From contig NW_004797569.1 of NCBI RefSeq assembly GCF_000002075.1, forward strand, positions 261,754 through 325,753: DNA of 64,000 bases, written 5' to 3'. Shown here piece by piece: positions 34,671 to 49,100 of the stretch. Every line of letters begins with the position of its first letter. Position 1 is the first letter of the stretch. The translations under genes and the position numbers were made by a program. Below the pieces are notes generated by a model. It did no database searches and was not told the DNA's origin. It saw only the letters and a program-made list of their open reading frames with translations. The DNA is from Aplysia californica (taxonomy: Eukaryota > Mollusca > Gastropoda > Aplysiida > Aplysiidae).

Positions 34671-37600
34671 GTTAGTAATTGTTGCACTTTATACAATCGA
34701 GATGTAACTCACTTCCACGTCTCTAGGTTGGAAAATATGTTGATATCTCTCTACAGTACAGTTTACACAGTATTGTAACAAAATTTATACAATTTCCTTA
34801 GTCAAGTAAAAAGCTAACCCAGACTGCTGAATGAAGCTGAACAACTGGGCATTGCACAGTGACTGACAGTGATGAGAGTCAGAGAATCATCCTTTTCTAA
34901 CGCATGGTAGATTTAGTAATTTAGATTATGTGTTTTACTCAACCAAGTCCCACTGACACTGACAATTGTGTGGGTGTGCAGTTAAAGCCGAATAGAAGGC
35001 TCTATACTCTATAGAAATTCAAGACCTAGATCTATACCTATACACACAGAATCTAGAGTCTAGGCCCTACACTACTTTCCTCCTGGATGGATGGAGACGG
35101 AGAACATTAAGAAGGATGATGATCACTAGATCTAGACTAGTCTAGTCTAGTCTAGAGATCTAGACGTCTAGACATAGATCTAGATCTAGGACAATCCTTT
35201 TCTTTTACGAAAGTGGCTATTCTCACCCGCCCGGAAGTTCTTGCAAGATCAACTCCTCCCCTCTTCTCTCTCTCTCCGTCTCTTTCTGAATACTGTCTAT
35301 CGGTGTGGACGATCAAATTGACCAAAACAAAGTTAAAAAATGATGTTAAAACACAAAAGTAAATAAATTTGGTTGTCTACAAAAAAACAAAGATGCTACG
35401 GCTATTTAACTTTTCGAATCGAGCCGAACTACGCGGGTCGCCATTTTGTTTTGCCCGGAAATTCTCGCACTACTCCTCTCTCTCTTTCTCTCTCCACTGC
35501 CCACAGACAAAATTGTACACTTTTAGTAGGCTACAATTGTAATGGAACGTTTGTTCACGGCACAGAATTCTACAATTTTTCTGTTATCACAGTGTAGAAT
35601 TCTGTGGTTTAGGGTGAACGCAAAATTTGGTGAACGCGCACCGGGTGAGAATAGCCACAAGACTCGCCTGCACTATTCTCACTCCGGGTGAGAATATAGG
35701 TGGCCAAAGAAGAGACGTGATCCTAATCCTAAAGTCTAAAGCTGTCCCTATCCCTAACCCCATCGTAATAAAGGCTAGATTCTAGATCTAATTGTTACCG
35801 TTATCCCTACCCCCCTACCCTTCTAGCCATTCTACTCTTTCTCCATGCCATAGTACTCAGAGATACCCTCATAGTACATAGTGGTTGCTCGTTACAGAAG
35901 TCCTTTATTGAATATTAATATATATCGATCTACATCTATAAGCTCTAAATCTAGCCTACAATAGTATAGTATTAGTATATCTAGATTCTAGGTCTAGAAT
36001 CTACTGATACGTGTGTAGGCCTCTATAGGCTGTAGTAAAATAAAGGCCGGCTCTATAAAATTTCTCTGAACGCTCAGGAAAATGAACTTGGAACTGTATA
36101 CTAGAGCTTTTTATCCTAACGGTTTCTGGACACAGACGGAGGATAGACAACCCTCGAGGGGGATTTTTTTGTTGTTGTAGTTTTTGTTTTAGGTTAGGGG
36201 TGACTAAATGCAAAATAGGTTACTGCCAAAATCGAGCAGTCTTGTTTTCTCACAGTACCTTTTGAAGGCATTTTCAAGTGAAGTAGTATAGAGGCTAGTC
36301 CAGAAAAGTTGCCCCTACCTCAATTGAAGTATCTCAATTTTCAGAAATCTCTAACTCAATCTCTAGCTCTAGAAAGTGAATTCGGTGCAAAAACTGCTTT
36401 TTATTCCCAGTCCTCGCAAAATGGCAGAATGAAAGATGACGCCGAACTCTCGCAAAAAAATATATAAAATCTAGAACGGAAACCGTTAGGAGAAATAGAG
36501 GTAAGTTTATTTTCCAGATCGTTCAGAGAAATAGTCACTTCATTAATAAATTATAGGCTTCCTCTATCTCCTATATAAAAAGGCCATTATTTTATTTTTA
36601 AGGCAGTTACAGTTTAGGTAGTAGGCTAAACCGAGTCCATCAACCTGTGATGGTATTTTTTATAGGTAGCGTCAATGGCCACCAAGTGAAGCGGTGGCAA
36701 TTGACAAAAATTGACGGTAGTGTCAATTGCCACCGAGTGAAGCGGTGTCAAGTCTGAAAACAACACTGTCTTTAGCTTTCTGTTCATAATGTGTGTCTAA
36801 TGGGTCAATTTGTTCTATACTAGGGATCTAATTTCATTGGACGAGCATCTAGTCTAGAGCTACGGTACCAACTTGGCGTGTTTTCAATGAGACGTAGGCC
36901 TAGATCTAGGCTAGCCTTAGCCTACACTTCGGTGTAGAACCAACGCAGGCAATTCTAGAAGTAGAAGGTCACAAATGCACACAAAAACTCAAACAGAAAT
37001 TCATTTTATATCGGGGAACATAAATCCGGGGGACGGGGGTCAGGAAAAGACACACACACACACACACACTGGCAGGCGAATGCACAACACCGAGCACTCG
37101 AGCACAATAGGCTAGATCTACTCACCAACGCAAAAGAGCTCCAATTTACTTGGTGGCAATTGACACTCGACTACCTTTTTTATAATAGATTAGATTAGAA
37201 ATGTTCCAAACTGGACCTATAATTATACCTCAAATAAAAGTAAATACGTTGTGTTAAAAAGTACAGATACAGGTAGGCCTAACGGATCTCTGCCGTGCGC
37301 AGTTGTCATATAAATCAGCCTGCATTAATTCATATTCAGTCATATACATATTTTATAGCTTCAAGTTCACTTTCGTCTGTCTGAGTTTTTTAAATTCTAG
37401 CTCATTTATTAATTCACATCTCTACTTCCAGGAAACTTTGCATGGCACTACTGCAGGCCAGTGACCAAACAAAAATATTTTTCCAAAACTCTTAATCCAG
37501 TTGGCAAATAAGTTTTTCTCTTTGACTTACTTTGGCTTGGGATTATAGGTGGGTGGTTGGCGGGTGCTCTGGTGTGGTTTGCATCTTTCCTATCAAACAT

Positions 37601-40600
37601 CTATCATCCTTTTATCCCCTTGTTTTTTATGTCTGTTACTTTCTTGTATCTCATCTAATCTTCTGGCACTCTTATGACCTTATGCAGTTGCGAGCGCTGT
37701 AAAACCTCTGCTAAAAAAAAACAACCAGGGGATGGACCTATTAAAAATCGTTTTTTGGGTGCATAGAGGCCTACACTGATCACTAAATTCCAAAATGAGT
37801 TTACAGTAACTAGTAACCTCCTACAATAAATCATGCTCAGTTTGAGACAGTGACACCACCCTGTCCCCACATTTCAGTCTTAAAGTTGTAGATTTCACCT
37901 CACGGCTGTCTCGGCATCTCTACATGACTCTTGAAAATTACTCTCTCTCACTCTCACACACACACAAAAACACCCCCTCCCACCCTCCTCAAGGGTTAAG
38001 GCACTCTTTCAACTTCGAAGCTAATTTGTACATTATCATGTGTAAGATTTTTTTCCTCCACTGATACTGTTTAGTTTAGATAATTTTTAAGTCATAGACG
38101 ACAAATTGGTTACAAAAACTTTCCCGGAGCCCCTGACTTCTGTATGCAACAAAATGCTATCCCCAATTGAAAGGCCAGTAAATGCTTCTGCAGACATCAT
38201 GTGTTATTATTATAGCTGCCGATCAATTTTATCATACATCAGTTATTCCTGAGGAAATTTGGTTCACAAGATACAGTTTAGACAGTGACATAGTTTTATT
38301 ATTTAACCCTGCCTTAACCTTCACTGATGAGAAAACTGTGTGTGTGCTTTTTGGTTGTAAACTATTTATAGTCCCATCTGTTATAGATTGGTGATAGCTA
38401 CATTTGCATTTTCAAGGTTACCGCCTTATAGAGTCTAATAATTATAAAAATGTCTGCAAAGATTAGTTAATTGTAACGACTTTTTATCTCTTTGTATTCG
38501 GTTGTTTTTTTTTACAGGCCCTATTTCTATTATATATTTTGTCTACCCATTCCAATTTATGGCAGTGTCTGTTTAAAACACTGAATTTTGTGTTTATGAT
38601 GCCTGTATGTGGGATAGGGTTGCAGGTTGAGAAACTGTTAAACTTAATGGATGCTATGGAATACTTGTGTTTATGCTAATAATATTTTAATGAGACACAA
38701 TGCAATCTCTTCCACCATTCTTTGCTGTCCTGTCAGTGTAGCAGATGTTCTACCCTCATTTGTGTTGTTGGTTGACATTTAGAATATTAATCAGATTTGA
38801 TGTTTTTTATTATCATAATGAAGAGGTGAGGATGCGCTAGAGAAATTTTAATAGAAAAATGTGGGAAGAGAACCCTGAAGGGAATTTTTTTTAAGAGAGT
38901 AGTAAAATTACAAGGATAATAACGAAATTAGAGAAAGTGGCTATGGGGATTGAGAAGAGCTCGCGTAATTCCTTGCTGTGCAGACGTTTGGCCTATTGTT
39001 GTGTTTTGAGAATAAGACCTTCACCGAAGTGTACATATTGTTATAATATACACCGAGACCTCCCCCCTTTGCCTTTGGTTTCACCCCTTTTAATATAAAT
39101 ACAATATTATGGTCATAGTCATAAAGTTTATGAGGCGGGCCTTCCAAATTTCCATCCATCGGTAATTTTATGAGGGGAGACCCAAACCTTGACAGGTTGC
39201 TCTTTTTACTGATCGATTCTATGTTTAGTTAACTGGAATTTAAACTAGGATCCCTAGGCCTACTGCTGTACCATTCTTACTAACAATGTTAGCCGTATAA
39301 TTTTTGCTAACAATCTAAACATGATCGAAGCTATTCTTCATTCATGGACATCGTCAATCTTTGGCCTGGGATTTTTGTTTTGTAGCCTATGCTCTTCAGC
39401 TTCGAATCATTGAGTGCTATAAAACAAACAAAAAACTAATAGAGGAAATGGCTGCTTCTACAGGTGTTTGAAAGCAGGTTTTTCTGTGACGGAATTTTCA
39501 AAACCCAGACCCGGTATCCGACTTAAACAGGGCTTTGTTGCGTGTCTGTACGTGACCGCCTCCAAGAGGGCCTAGTTAGTCGACGCCTTCATCGAACGAA
39601 AGACATGCCTGAACGTAATACGTATGAGCCGTTTGATTGGCTGGTGGCGTGTGGGATTTGATTTTCATTGGTTAGCTGTATTCGGGTCATCTGTGGCGTC
39701 TCGTTGCTATGTTAACCACTGCTGTGTTCTAAATTTAGAAGCGCACATGTTACAGCAGCATTGTATTTCATGTTGTAGCTGGTTTGTTTGCTAAAGTTAC
39801 GAGAATGTCTGGATCTATATATACGAAACGAATGTTTAAGGGTCAATCTTGAAAGCGTCTTCATTGTACATGCGCAGAGCTTCTATTTCCCTGTCAAGCT
39901 AAAACACTGCTGTTTAGGCAAGCATAGCCTAGCGTTTACTACGACTAGATCTACGTCCAGTTCACTGTCTCTGAATTCCGACAAATTTTTGCGGAAGGGA
40001 ATTAGTGCGTTTGCGTTCGCCCAAGCTATGTCTGGAATTTTCATGAATTTGATCGACGGTAAGACACCGGATGGAATTCTGGAATCGTATTTCTTCAAAC
40101 TCGGTGTTTTTTTGGTGGGTTTGTTTTTGTTGGGGGGGGGGGGGTTTCGACTATCTAGTCTGACTGGGAAATGTGTTAGTTTTGTCTCCGACTAAGCCGG
40201 CCTTGTAACCGTTTAAACCGCTGCTGGTAGCCTATGTGAGTATGTTTGTGTTAGTAGGCCTACTTCTTGACGTTTCCAAGGGGTGCTATTCACAATTTCG
40301 TGACCTGGTTCACTGTTTTGGTACTTATTAAATCAGAAGCTTTCGACATTTTTTCATGTATAATTCTACTTGTCTGTGGATGAGCTGAGCACTGCCAAGA
40401 AAATTATTTTTCTGGAAATTTTCAGAACTGTATCTTCTTATAATAGCCAGTGGCCGGTTGCATCTTTTGACTGATATAAGTTGGAGATCTTTTTTTTTTT
40501 TTTTCAATTCTGTAAGCCATTTTCTTTCCTATCCTTCACTCCCTCCTCACTGTTCTATAGTGGAACGATTTGCGTTTTAATTTTGTCCTTGTTGTGTTGA

Positions 40601-43600
40601 CCCGTGTGGTTGTAAGATTCCTGTACTTGAATTATTTTATTTTGAGTTTCTGTTAATGTTTTCTTAGTAATAGTATAGCTGAGGCTCTCCTTTTGGAATA
40701 AAATAAGTACATCATGTACAGTGTTGGTTTAGCTTCAAGGCCTGCTTCAGGAATGTTTACTCTTGAATTTTGCCAGAATTTTCAAGGAATTACAACACTA
40801 AGATTATTTTGTGTCTAAGTCTATGACTGTCCTTGCAGTTGACATGTTTTATTTTCCGTTACTAACAGGAAAGATTGATATTTGTGAAGAATCTTTCCAG
40901 TCCACGAGCCTCCTATAAATTTGTGTTTACTGTTCCATTTCTTTACAGTTTTGAAAAGTCTAAGTGGAGTCTCAGTTCGTTTGTACCCATGGAATGAAAA
41001 GAATTCTCAGCCAGTGATGAGAGCTGCTCAGAAAGACTCCGCCACAGCAGACAGTCATAAACCAAGGACTCGCAGCACTGTCACAATATGGAGTTTACCA
41101 GAGACAGTTCTCGTTCACATATTAAAGGGACTGCACATCCGAGATTTGTTTTCCCTTCAGTGTGTAAGTCAACAACCTTCAATATGGTTCCTTCTTCTAT
41201 TTCATTCGGAAATTTTAGTAGAAATACATGAGCATTTTATAACACACACATCCTTGAACTTAAAAACGTTATTATATATATATGTGTGTGTGTATTTTAC
41301 TGACTTTCTTGCAATCTATAGTGAGTAGTGAGTGGTTCTTCTAATTTTTTTAAGGGTGGGGGGAGGGGGGCTCAGCTACCTTGATAGTAGATGTTCTTAG
41401 AATTAGAATGAAGGCAGATAATGTACATGGGTTGTGTGAATTATTTTTGCTTTGATTTTGACCTGCATCATTTGGTAAGGGCATGAAAAAATTAAAAGAA
41501 CCCAATTACCCCAGCAGCAGGGCTATAAATACACTATAATGGCATATCATATAGATAGATTGGGGGAGGGTGGGGGGTAGCACAACATCAATATTATGTT
41601 TATGATTTTGGACTCATTATTTTCTGACTTTGTGATATTGAATTGTTGCGTCTCACTGACTTTTCATGTGCCTTGTTAATAGAGTTGATTTGATTAATTT
41701 TAAAAAATGAAACAATTGTCCTTTAGGGTAAACAGGGATATGTTGACTTTCTTTGAATTTTGTATTTTCAGGCTCACTCAAATTTTCGTGATGTGGTGGA
41801 CAACAATAAAAGTGTTTGGGCTCACATATCCTTCTCAGAGTCGTGGCCCAATGAAGAAAATTTGCATCATTTTGCAAGGTGAGTTTCATTTGTGTCTTTA
41901 TGCTTGTTCTGTGGATAACACTTTTTTTTTCTTTTTCTTTTTCTTTTTTCTTCTGAACTTCAGAACGATATGTCATTTTTTTTAAATTAATGTTACGAAC
42001 TCACTGTTTCAATTTAGTCAATGCGACTTTGGTTTGTGAGTACATATATCTCACCTATTTTTTCTACTAAACGGATCTCCTCTTTTGTTTGTCTTTTCTT
42101 TTGCTTTAAACTTGTAAATGTTTGTCATTGTCCCTTTTGTGTTGGTTTCAATGACTCTGTCAGTGACACTGTCTTTAATGTTAATTGTTTCAAGTTTGAA
42201 TAACACTGGTGTCTGTTGTAAAGTGGTTAGGCGCTTCACTGTTGCACGTAGGAGATCGGAGTTCGATTCCGGGGTGGGGGGGGATTTTTATTGAGTAGGC
42301 CTTTCTTTGTCTGTGTTGGGATGTTGTACTCCTTTCAGCCTGGGTTTGCCTTGACAGCAGGGTCGGAAGCCCATCTCCTAAATGATTTAAATTGTGTCGA
42401 TGATGTTTTAAAAACACAGATTTTTATTTATTACTTTTTTTTAAGGTGTGAACAATGGTTTGGAAAATAATGTGTGCATGACATGTTTTTCAGGGCATCT
42501 GAGTTGGGCAACTTTGAGGCTACAATCAAGCTGGCCGTTGCTTATTTGTACAAAGAAGGCTGTAAGTTTAGTTCTGAATACAGACGGGCACTGATAACTT
42601 AAACACGTCGAGAATGACAAATGTGTTCTATACGTGTATAATTAGAGTAAACCAATGTAGCGAAATATTAAAGAGAGACATATCCATCTGGAAATAGCAA
42701 ATTGTTCAAGCTATCTGTGATTTTGGATTTTCTGTGTTTTTGTTATCTGTGCCCAACTGTATTTGCTTGTGGGGTCAGCATAGATAATAGATGTAGATGA
42801 CTCAAATTAATGAGCACTGCATCTGTTCCTTAAATAACGCATGCTGTAATTTAAGTAAGCCTGGTGTTTCACGCTAATGCCTACCAGAAAGTGCTTTGCT
42901 CACTTTTTACTTTTTTGGCCTCTTTTACCTTTTGTTTGTTGTATCGCCTGTTTCATGTGTATATTGTTTTTGTCTTATTTCTCTGACCCCCTCCGTCCAT
43001 CTTTTCTTGTGTTTGCCTCTTCCTCTGTATCCATCTGATCTCTGGTAATTAATATTTACAACAGAGTATAGTTTTTTTATTAGAAAGAGTTGATTGCTTT
43101 GAATTATATTGTTGATGCTTAAAAATAAGAATTTATTAGTTCTCTTTCGCAGATGGATGGTGGGTGCTGTTTGTAGGCCCTGTCCTCCTCTCCCGTTCTT
43201 TCTGTCTACCACACTAGTTTTTTCTTTGGACTAGATAATTGTGTCGGTGTTCTTCTCTTTACTCAAACAAACCCGTCCTCTTTCATGCTATCAACATATA
43301 TGTCCATGTCTTCACAGTGACAAATGAGGATGTTCCAAGCATCGGGCAGGCTGCTGCAGAGTATCTCGGCCGAGCTGAAAATCTTACCCCAAACACGTTT
43401 CCTTTCTTTTGGATTTTCATCCGGCCACCTTGGTCGCCTGACGGCTCATGTTGTAAAATTCAAGCGTTTCACCATCTCAAAACTCTGGTGGATGAGGCAA
43501 GTATAATGCTGCATGTTGATATTGTTCCTGATTTATAGTTGAAATACAAATGTATTGGGGGGGGGGGACTTACCTAGTATGTTTCGTGTTTGTGGTTCAA

Positions 43601-46138
43601 GCAAGCAATATGGTAAATTCAGCTATTCCGTTGCATGTTTTTAAGTTTGCGAAGCACTGTCACTGATCCCATTATCCGTGAGGATTCTAGGGGCACTGTA
43701 TGACAGAGAGCCTCGTCAGGTGTCTCTACTTTTCACTGACATTTAACAAAGTGATGTTTGCCGACTAGCTATTAATTCTGCTATTTTCATTTTATTTTAA
43801 TTCTAATTCTCTTGCTAGAAGTTTTACAGCTTGAGTGCTTCTAACCAGTAAGAAGTACACAGGTTTTCAAGTAGTGTCAATCTATTTTCTCTTGATGTCT
43901 GCATTATTTTGAAGAAAAATAATATTTTTACCTGGGATGTTGGAACAATACTTGACTAAAGCTGCTACGGCTCTATGAGTTGTATGTGTAACTCACTAGG
44001 TTCTACTTAACGGAAGTTAACCACTAGTGCAACTGTTGTAAGCTGTAACGCTTTTATGGTCTTGCACTGCTTCAGCAATTCTTGTTGGTTTGATTGATTT
44101 ACACACTTTTGCCCTCCCGGGAGTCCTATTGGCGACGGTAGGAAGAAAAGAGAACATTTTGTGAGTTTTGGCTGTTTGCAGCCCATGGAGGAATTCCTTC
44201 TTTTCAACAATGGTGGATGTTTTCCTGACAATAAAGATACAGGTGCCACTGAGTTATATTCCCCAGTGTAAGAGCGCCGTAAAACCTCTACTAAAACGAA
44301 CAAACTTACTCGTTACATCTTTCCATCGAGTGAATGGTTTGTTTTCATGCTTCGTTTTTTAAGGTTGTTTTGTTGTCATAGCTGACAATTTTTTAATTAC
44401 AATTTTTAATCATTTTCAGACTGAGGACAAAGACCTGGCTTTTGGAGTTGCTTTAACGCTGAAGCTGCTTCGTCTCTCCTTGCAAGTCGAGTCGAAAGAA
44501 GGGGAAGAAAAGTACTTTAAGATGGCTGTTGAAAATCAGTCTGCAGCAGCAGCATTCTTCTCTCTTCTTGACTGCTTTTCGGATGAGGTAAGTGGTTAGA
44601 TTTCTTTTGATTGTTGGGGGAGGGGGGGGGGTCACATTAAAGTTAGTTTTGGAGCAATTTTTTTTTCCGTTGATAATTTGAAGTGTTTTGTGGGTAGGTC
44701 CGAAGCTGTATGTCAAAGTTCAAATATTGTGCCTGTACCATGATTATTTCCCAGAAAAAGACAGGCTTTTATTGTTGTGGCTGCTGTCCATCAAGCAGCT
44801 TTTGGTCTTTTGCCCTTTGACCTGTTTGGGGGGGGGGGGGCTTCCATGACAATCATTATTTAGAAAATTTGTTTGGAGTCTGGATGTTTCACTTGAAAGA
44901 AATGAATAAATATGCTATTTACAAATGAATAGATATATGTGATAAGAAACTGTCGAGTTCGCTTGTAATGACTTGTCTAAAAATGTGTAAATGATTTTGG
45001 GAAGTGCTTTTTTAATCATTTATTTTTGCTGCTTTGTAAAGTGGGAGTCTTTTACAAGGCTCAGTCCTGAACATCAAACCAATTTGACTCTCAAAGGATA
45101 CTTTGACGAGAAATGAATTGCCAGTAGCATCTAAAAGAACATTCCAGTTGTAATTTCAATATCCATATAATTAATTGAATGGAAAATAATGTGTGGGCAC
45201 AAATATCACGTTGTGTGGCATCAGGTGTCACTTTTTCATCAGGCGTTCAGAACCTCCTCATGAAAGATCTTGTCCATTTCTTAGTGTTTGAGTGCTTAAT
45301 CAGCTGCTTGCACTGTATGCTTCCCAGGAAGCTGAGAATGTTTGTGAGTGTTCTGTTGTCTGTTGGGGTAATAATATAGTGTGAGGCGCATAGAGCTTGC
45401 TTTCGAATAGGGACATGCGCTATACAAATGCTATTTATTATTATTGATTACAGGGGTGAAGGCTGTGCTCTTTTTCCACTGTGACCTTTTTGTATTTAAA
45501 CATAAAATGGTGCCTGCTTTTGTTGTGTAGAGGTTAGGGGCTTTGCTGTCGCAGGCAGGAGACCCGAGTTTGATTCCCGAGTGGGGAGAAAATTTTTTTC
45601 GAGTATCTCGGTCCTTCTGCTGGGATGTTATACTCCTCACTGCCCGAGTTGGCCGTAACAGACAGATGGAGGCCTAACTGATTTGAACTATGTTGAAGAA
45701 GGCGAAAAAAAAACCCCTACATTTTTAAATTAGGAAATTAAACTGACGGTGTTAAATGTTGCTCTTTCAGCCTGACAAAGCCAAGGAACTGGAACGCATT
45801 CGCTTGCTTCGATTCATCGCCTCCAAAGACATACTTGAAGCCAGGCTCAACCTTATCAAGTGCTACACTCAGGGGCAATATGGTGGGATTTCTAACTTAC
45901 GGGCAAGAGAGTATGTTCAGGACTTCTTCAAATCTTCGAAACCATCTGGAATTCATATTACCTTTGCGAGTGGCAAAACTTCGGACTTCAGGTAGGTGTG
46001 GAGGTAGTCTGTATATCTTTTATTTTGGAGTTTTGCTTTTTTTTAGAATGTGAAAAACTAATTGATTGCGTTCCTGTAATTTTACACACACTCTCTCTCT
46101 CTCTGTCTCTCTCACCCCCTTTCCCTTTCCCCCCTCTC

Positions 46139-46181
<43 letters not shown>

Positions 46182-49100
46182 CCTCCCTCCCTCCCTCCCA
46201 CAAAAGTATATAGGCATTGTGTGGTGTACAGTCTAACTTGCTAAAGCAGAAGTTCTTCTTGTGTTCTCCATAACTGAACGTCAAAATAAAATAAAAAATG
46301 ATTGGGCCATATTGTTCATTCTCTTTTTGTATGATGTACCGGTTTTGTCCTTTACATAAAGATAGTTTTGACACAAATTTTGAGTCTCTGCTGTCATGTT
46401 TCTATTTTCTGGCGCTCATATGACCTTATGCAGTTGCGAGCGCCATAAAACCTCTACTAAAACTAAAAACTAATAATTTTTTATAGGGGTTTTTTTTGTT
46501 TTGTTTTTTTTGGGTAGGTATTTTCAATAGGCCTGAAAAAAAATTTTGTGTCTGTTTATATTAAATATTGTTTGAGACATCACATTTCATAATAGGCGTA
46601 AACCGTTTTTTACTTCTGTTTTTCTTTACCATAGTTTTGTTTGTTTTCTGTATAAACAGCCGATACATCTTGGTGGACTGGTTGGTGGAGGTGGTTGGAA
46701 TGAAAGACTTCTCAGCTCACACTCTGTATCTGGCTGTCAGCATGTTTGACCGATACCTACAAGTCCGAAAGATTCCAAGAAGTCATGTTCAGTTGCTTGG
46801 AGTTGCTGCCATGGTCATCAGTTCACGGTATTGGTACTTTCACGCTTTTCGCATGCGTGTGTGTACGTACGTGTGTTGTGTGTGTGTGTGTGATTGTTTT
46901 TGTGTGGGTTATGTGTGTTACAGTGCCTGTGGTCATGGTTGTATATGTGCACGCAGACCCCTGTGTGTGTGTGGATGGTTTGCGGGTGCTCTGGTGTGGT
47001 TTCCTCCTTTTTCCTATCAAACATGTATCGTCCTGATCTCTCCTTTTTTTTTGTTTTTACTCTCTTGTAACACCTCTAATCTTCGGCTCTTATATGACCT
47101 TATTGTGTTGCAAATGCCGTAAATCTCTTACTAAAACTAAAAATATGAAAATTTCTCAGCATTTTATATGAAATTTTCTCGTGATCATTTCCTTCTAGCT
47201 TCCTGGGATTTGATATCTTAACCATCCGTGAGGCAGCATGGCTGACAGACAACAGTTACTCCTACCACGACGTTGTGAAGATGATGGGGGAGTTGGTGGC
47301 AGCTCTGAGAGGGAACATTCGAGTAAGTGTGGTGTAGAAGACGTATGGGTGGTTGGCGGGTGCTCTTGTATGGTTTGCTCCGTCTTTCTTATATTAAATG
47401 TCTATTGTCTTCATCCTCCTTTTTTGTGTTCTCTTGTAACACCTCTGGTCTTTGGCACTTATATCCTAATTGTGTTGCATGTGCTGTAAAGTGCTAACTG
47501 AACCTAAAGATGTCTTACCATTGCACAGCTCCAGGAGTATGCTCTCGTGTAACAGGACCTGGACAGCTTAAATTAAGTGCCTGAGAAGCTAATACAATGA
47601 AAGGGTTTCTTTTTCAAGTTGTAATATTTATTGTGGCTCTTTTAGTACTGAGCCTTTTTGGGTCCTGACGGACGATATTAAAGCAGAATGCATGGTATGA
47701 CTTTGCGAGGGGGCTAGATGTAGAGGAAGTAGATTGCCCAAGAATTGCTTCCCTTCCTTCTCATTTTGGCCTCCTAGATACGTTCGAAGGAAGAGACATC
47801 TTCAACACTTTCTGGTCAGGGAGAGTGTAAGGGTGTGTTATACTATTTTACTGATGTTATAGGGATTTTTCTTTGTGTGGCGAATTTTTTTGAATTAATT
47901 GAGACAGGTACATGCTCCGGCGATCACAGAAGTGCCTCGGGACAGGTTGCGAAAGACGATAGCGATAAGTTGTAAGCACACAAGTTAGTCTAGACATGTT
48001 AGTCTTTTAATATGGAATGCAACTGCATTGACTATGGAAATTAATATTACAAAGATTACTGGACACACTCCTTTAAAAAAAGTAAGGGGACAGGAGGAGT
48101 AATAAGTAGAAGAAGAAGAGGAAGAGAAAATCAGACTTGCCAGCACGCACCGGGTTCGAACCCATTCCCTTTTTTATTATGTTTCCTTTAAACAAGAGAG
48201 AAAAAAAATACAAAGTATCTTCCAGCTGTGTCCTATGGTGTCTGTAATGGTAGCTTTATAGATCTCCCTTACTTAGGTTTTACAGAGATGGGTTGCACTG
48301 GCACTGTGGATGAAAGAGTCGGGGCTCAAGCAATGGACTCAAAAGAAATAAAATTACTTCATAGTTAGTTATTGACCTCTTTGTGTTCCCGAGTTTGAAG
48401 GATACATTAAAGATTAACTTTGGCTATTTGTTTTGCTTTTGCAGGTATTAACTATTCAGGATTATGTGAAAGTGTTGGTGGCAATTGTGAAGGAAACAGG
48501 CTATGCGGCCATGTTGGTGGAATACATAGCAATGTTGTGCCTGCTGCAGTCGGAGATGGGACAGTACAGCTCTGCTGAAATCGCTTCCTCGTGTGTGCTT
48601 TTGTCTCGACTTCTCCTCAATCATGGTATGTCTGTCAATGAACAACATATAGTGCGGTAAAAAATTTGTGGTGCGACCTATTGTCCAATATCTCCTCAAC
48701 TGTCGAACATAGGTTCTCCAATTTTTGCACAATGATTTGTTTCTATTTGTCTTAACAGATCAACATTTTTGTAAACACCTACTAGCTGTATTCTGGAAAA
48801 TTCCTTAATAAATACTAATAAAAAGTCCAAGTGGGTGGTTTCTTCAGTTTTTTTAATGTTTACTGCTGGGGCAATATTGCTTTTAATAGCAATAGCATGT
48901 TCGTCATGTTTTTCTAATCGGGACATAATACTTATTGAACGCATGCTTTGAGAACCATTAGTGCAAAAAATGTGTTCACAATAAAAATAATTTCTTGTAA
49001 CTAGTTTTGCAAGTACAAATTGTCATTGATGAGCTGTGACGCTAGCCATATATGCGTAATCAAAATGTGTGTGAGAAGCGGAAAGTGCTGTGAACAATAC

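Larger units (their letters stand above)
32700..37000. repeat. Scattered (CTAGAT)n clusters
   Basis: Runs of AGATCTAGATCTAGATC at 32714-32738, 33055-33080 and 35127-35190, with many single TCTAGA/AGATCT sites between. Outside this stretch they are rare. Apart from the cyclin F first-exon candidate and the ORF at 33436 nothing else was seen. Confidence 0.75.
34671..40948 (+). other. CCNF: Cyclin F intron 1
   Basis: 6.3 kb. It contains the CTAGAT-rich region, a SINE at 37548-37718 and a second candidate promoter at 39636. A pair of near-identical segments around GTCAATTGCCACCGAGTGAA and GTCAATGGCCACCAAGTGAA lies at 36670-36750. Confidence 0.6.

Noticed and set aside
39788-40195. 135-codon open frame taken as an independent gene
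   Set aside because: Its first codon is TTG. A good donor inside it with matching phase fits better as an alternative cyclin F first exon.
48120-48175. tRNA-like B box GGTTCGAACCC
   Set aside because: No A box at the right distance and no matching SINE body; too little to call.
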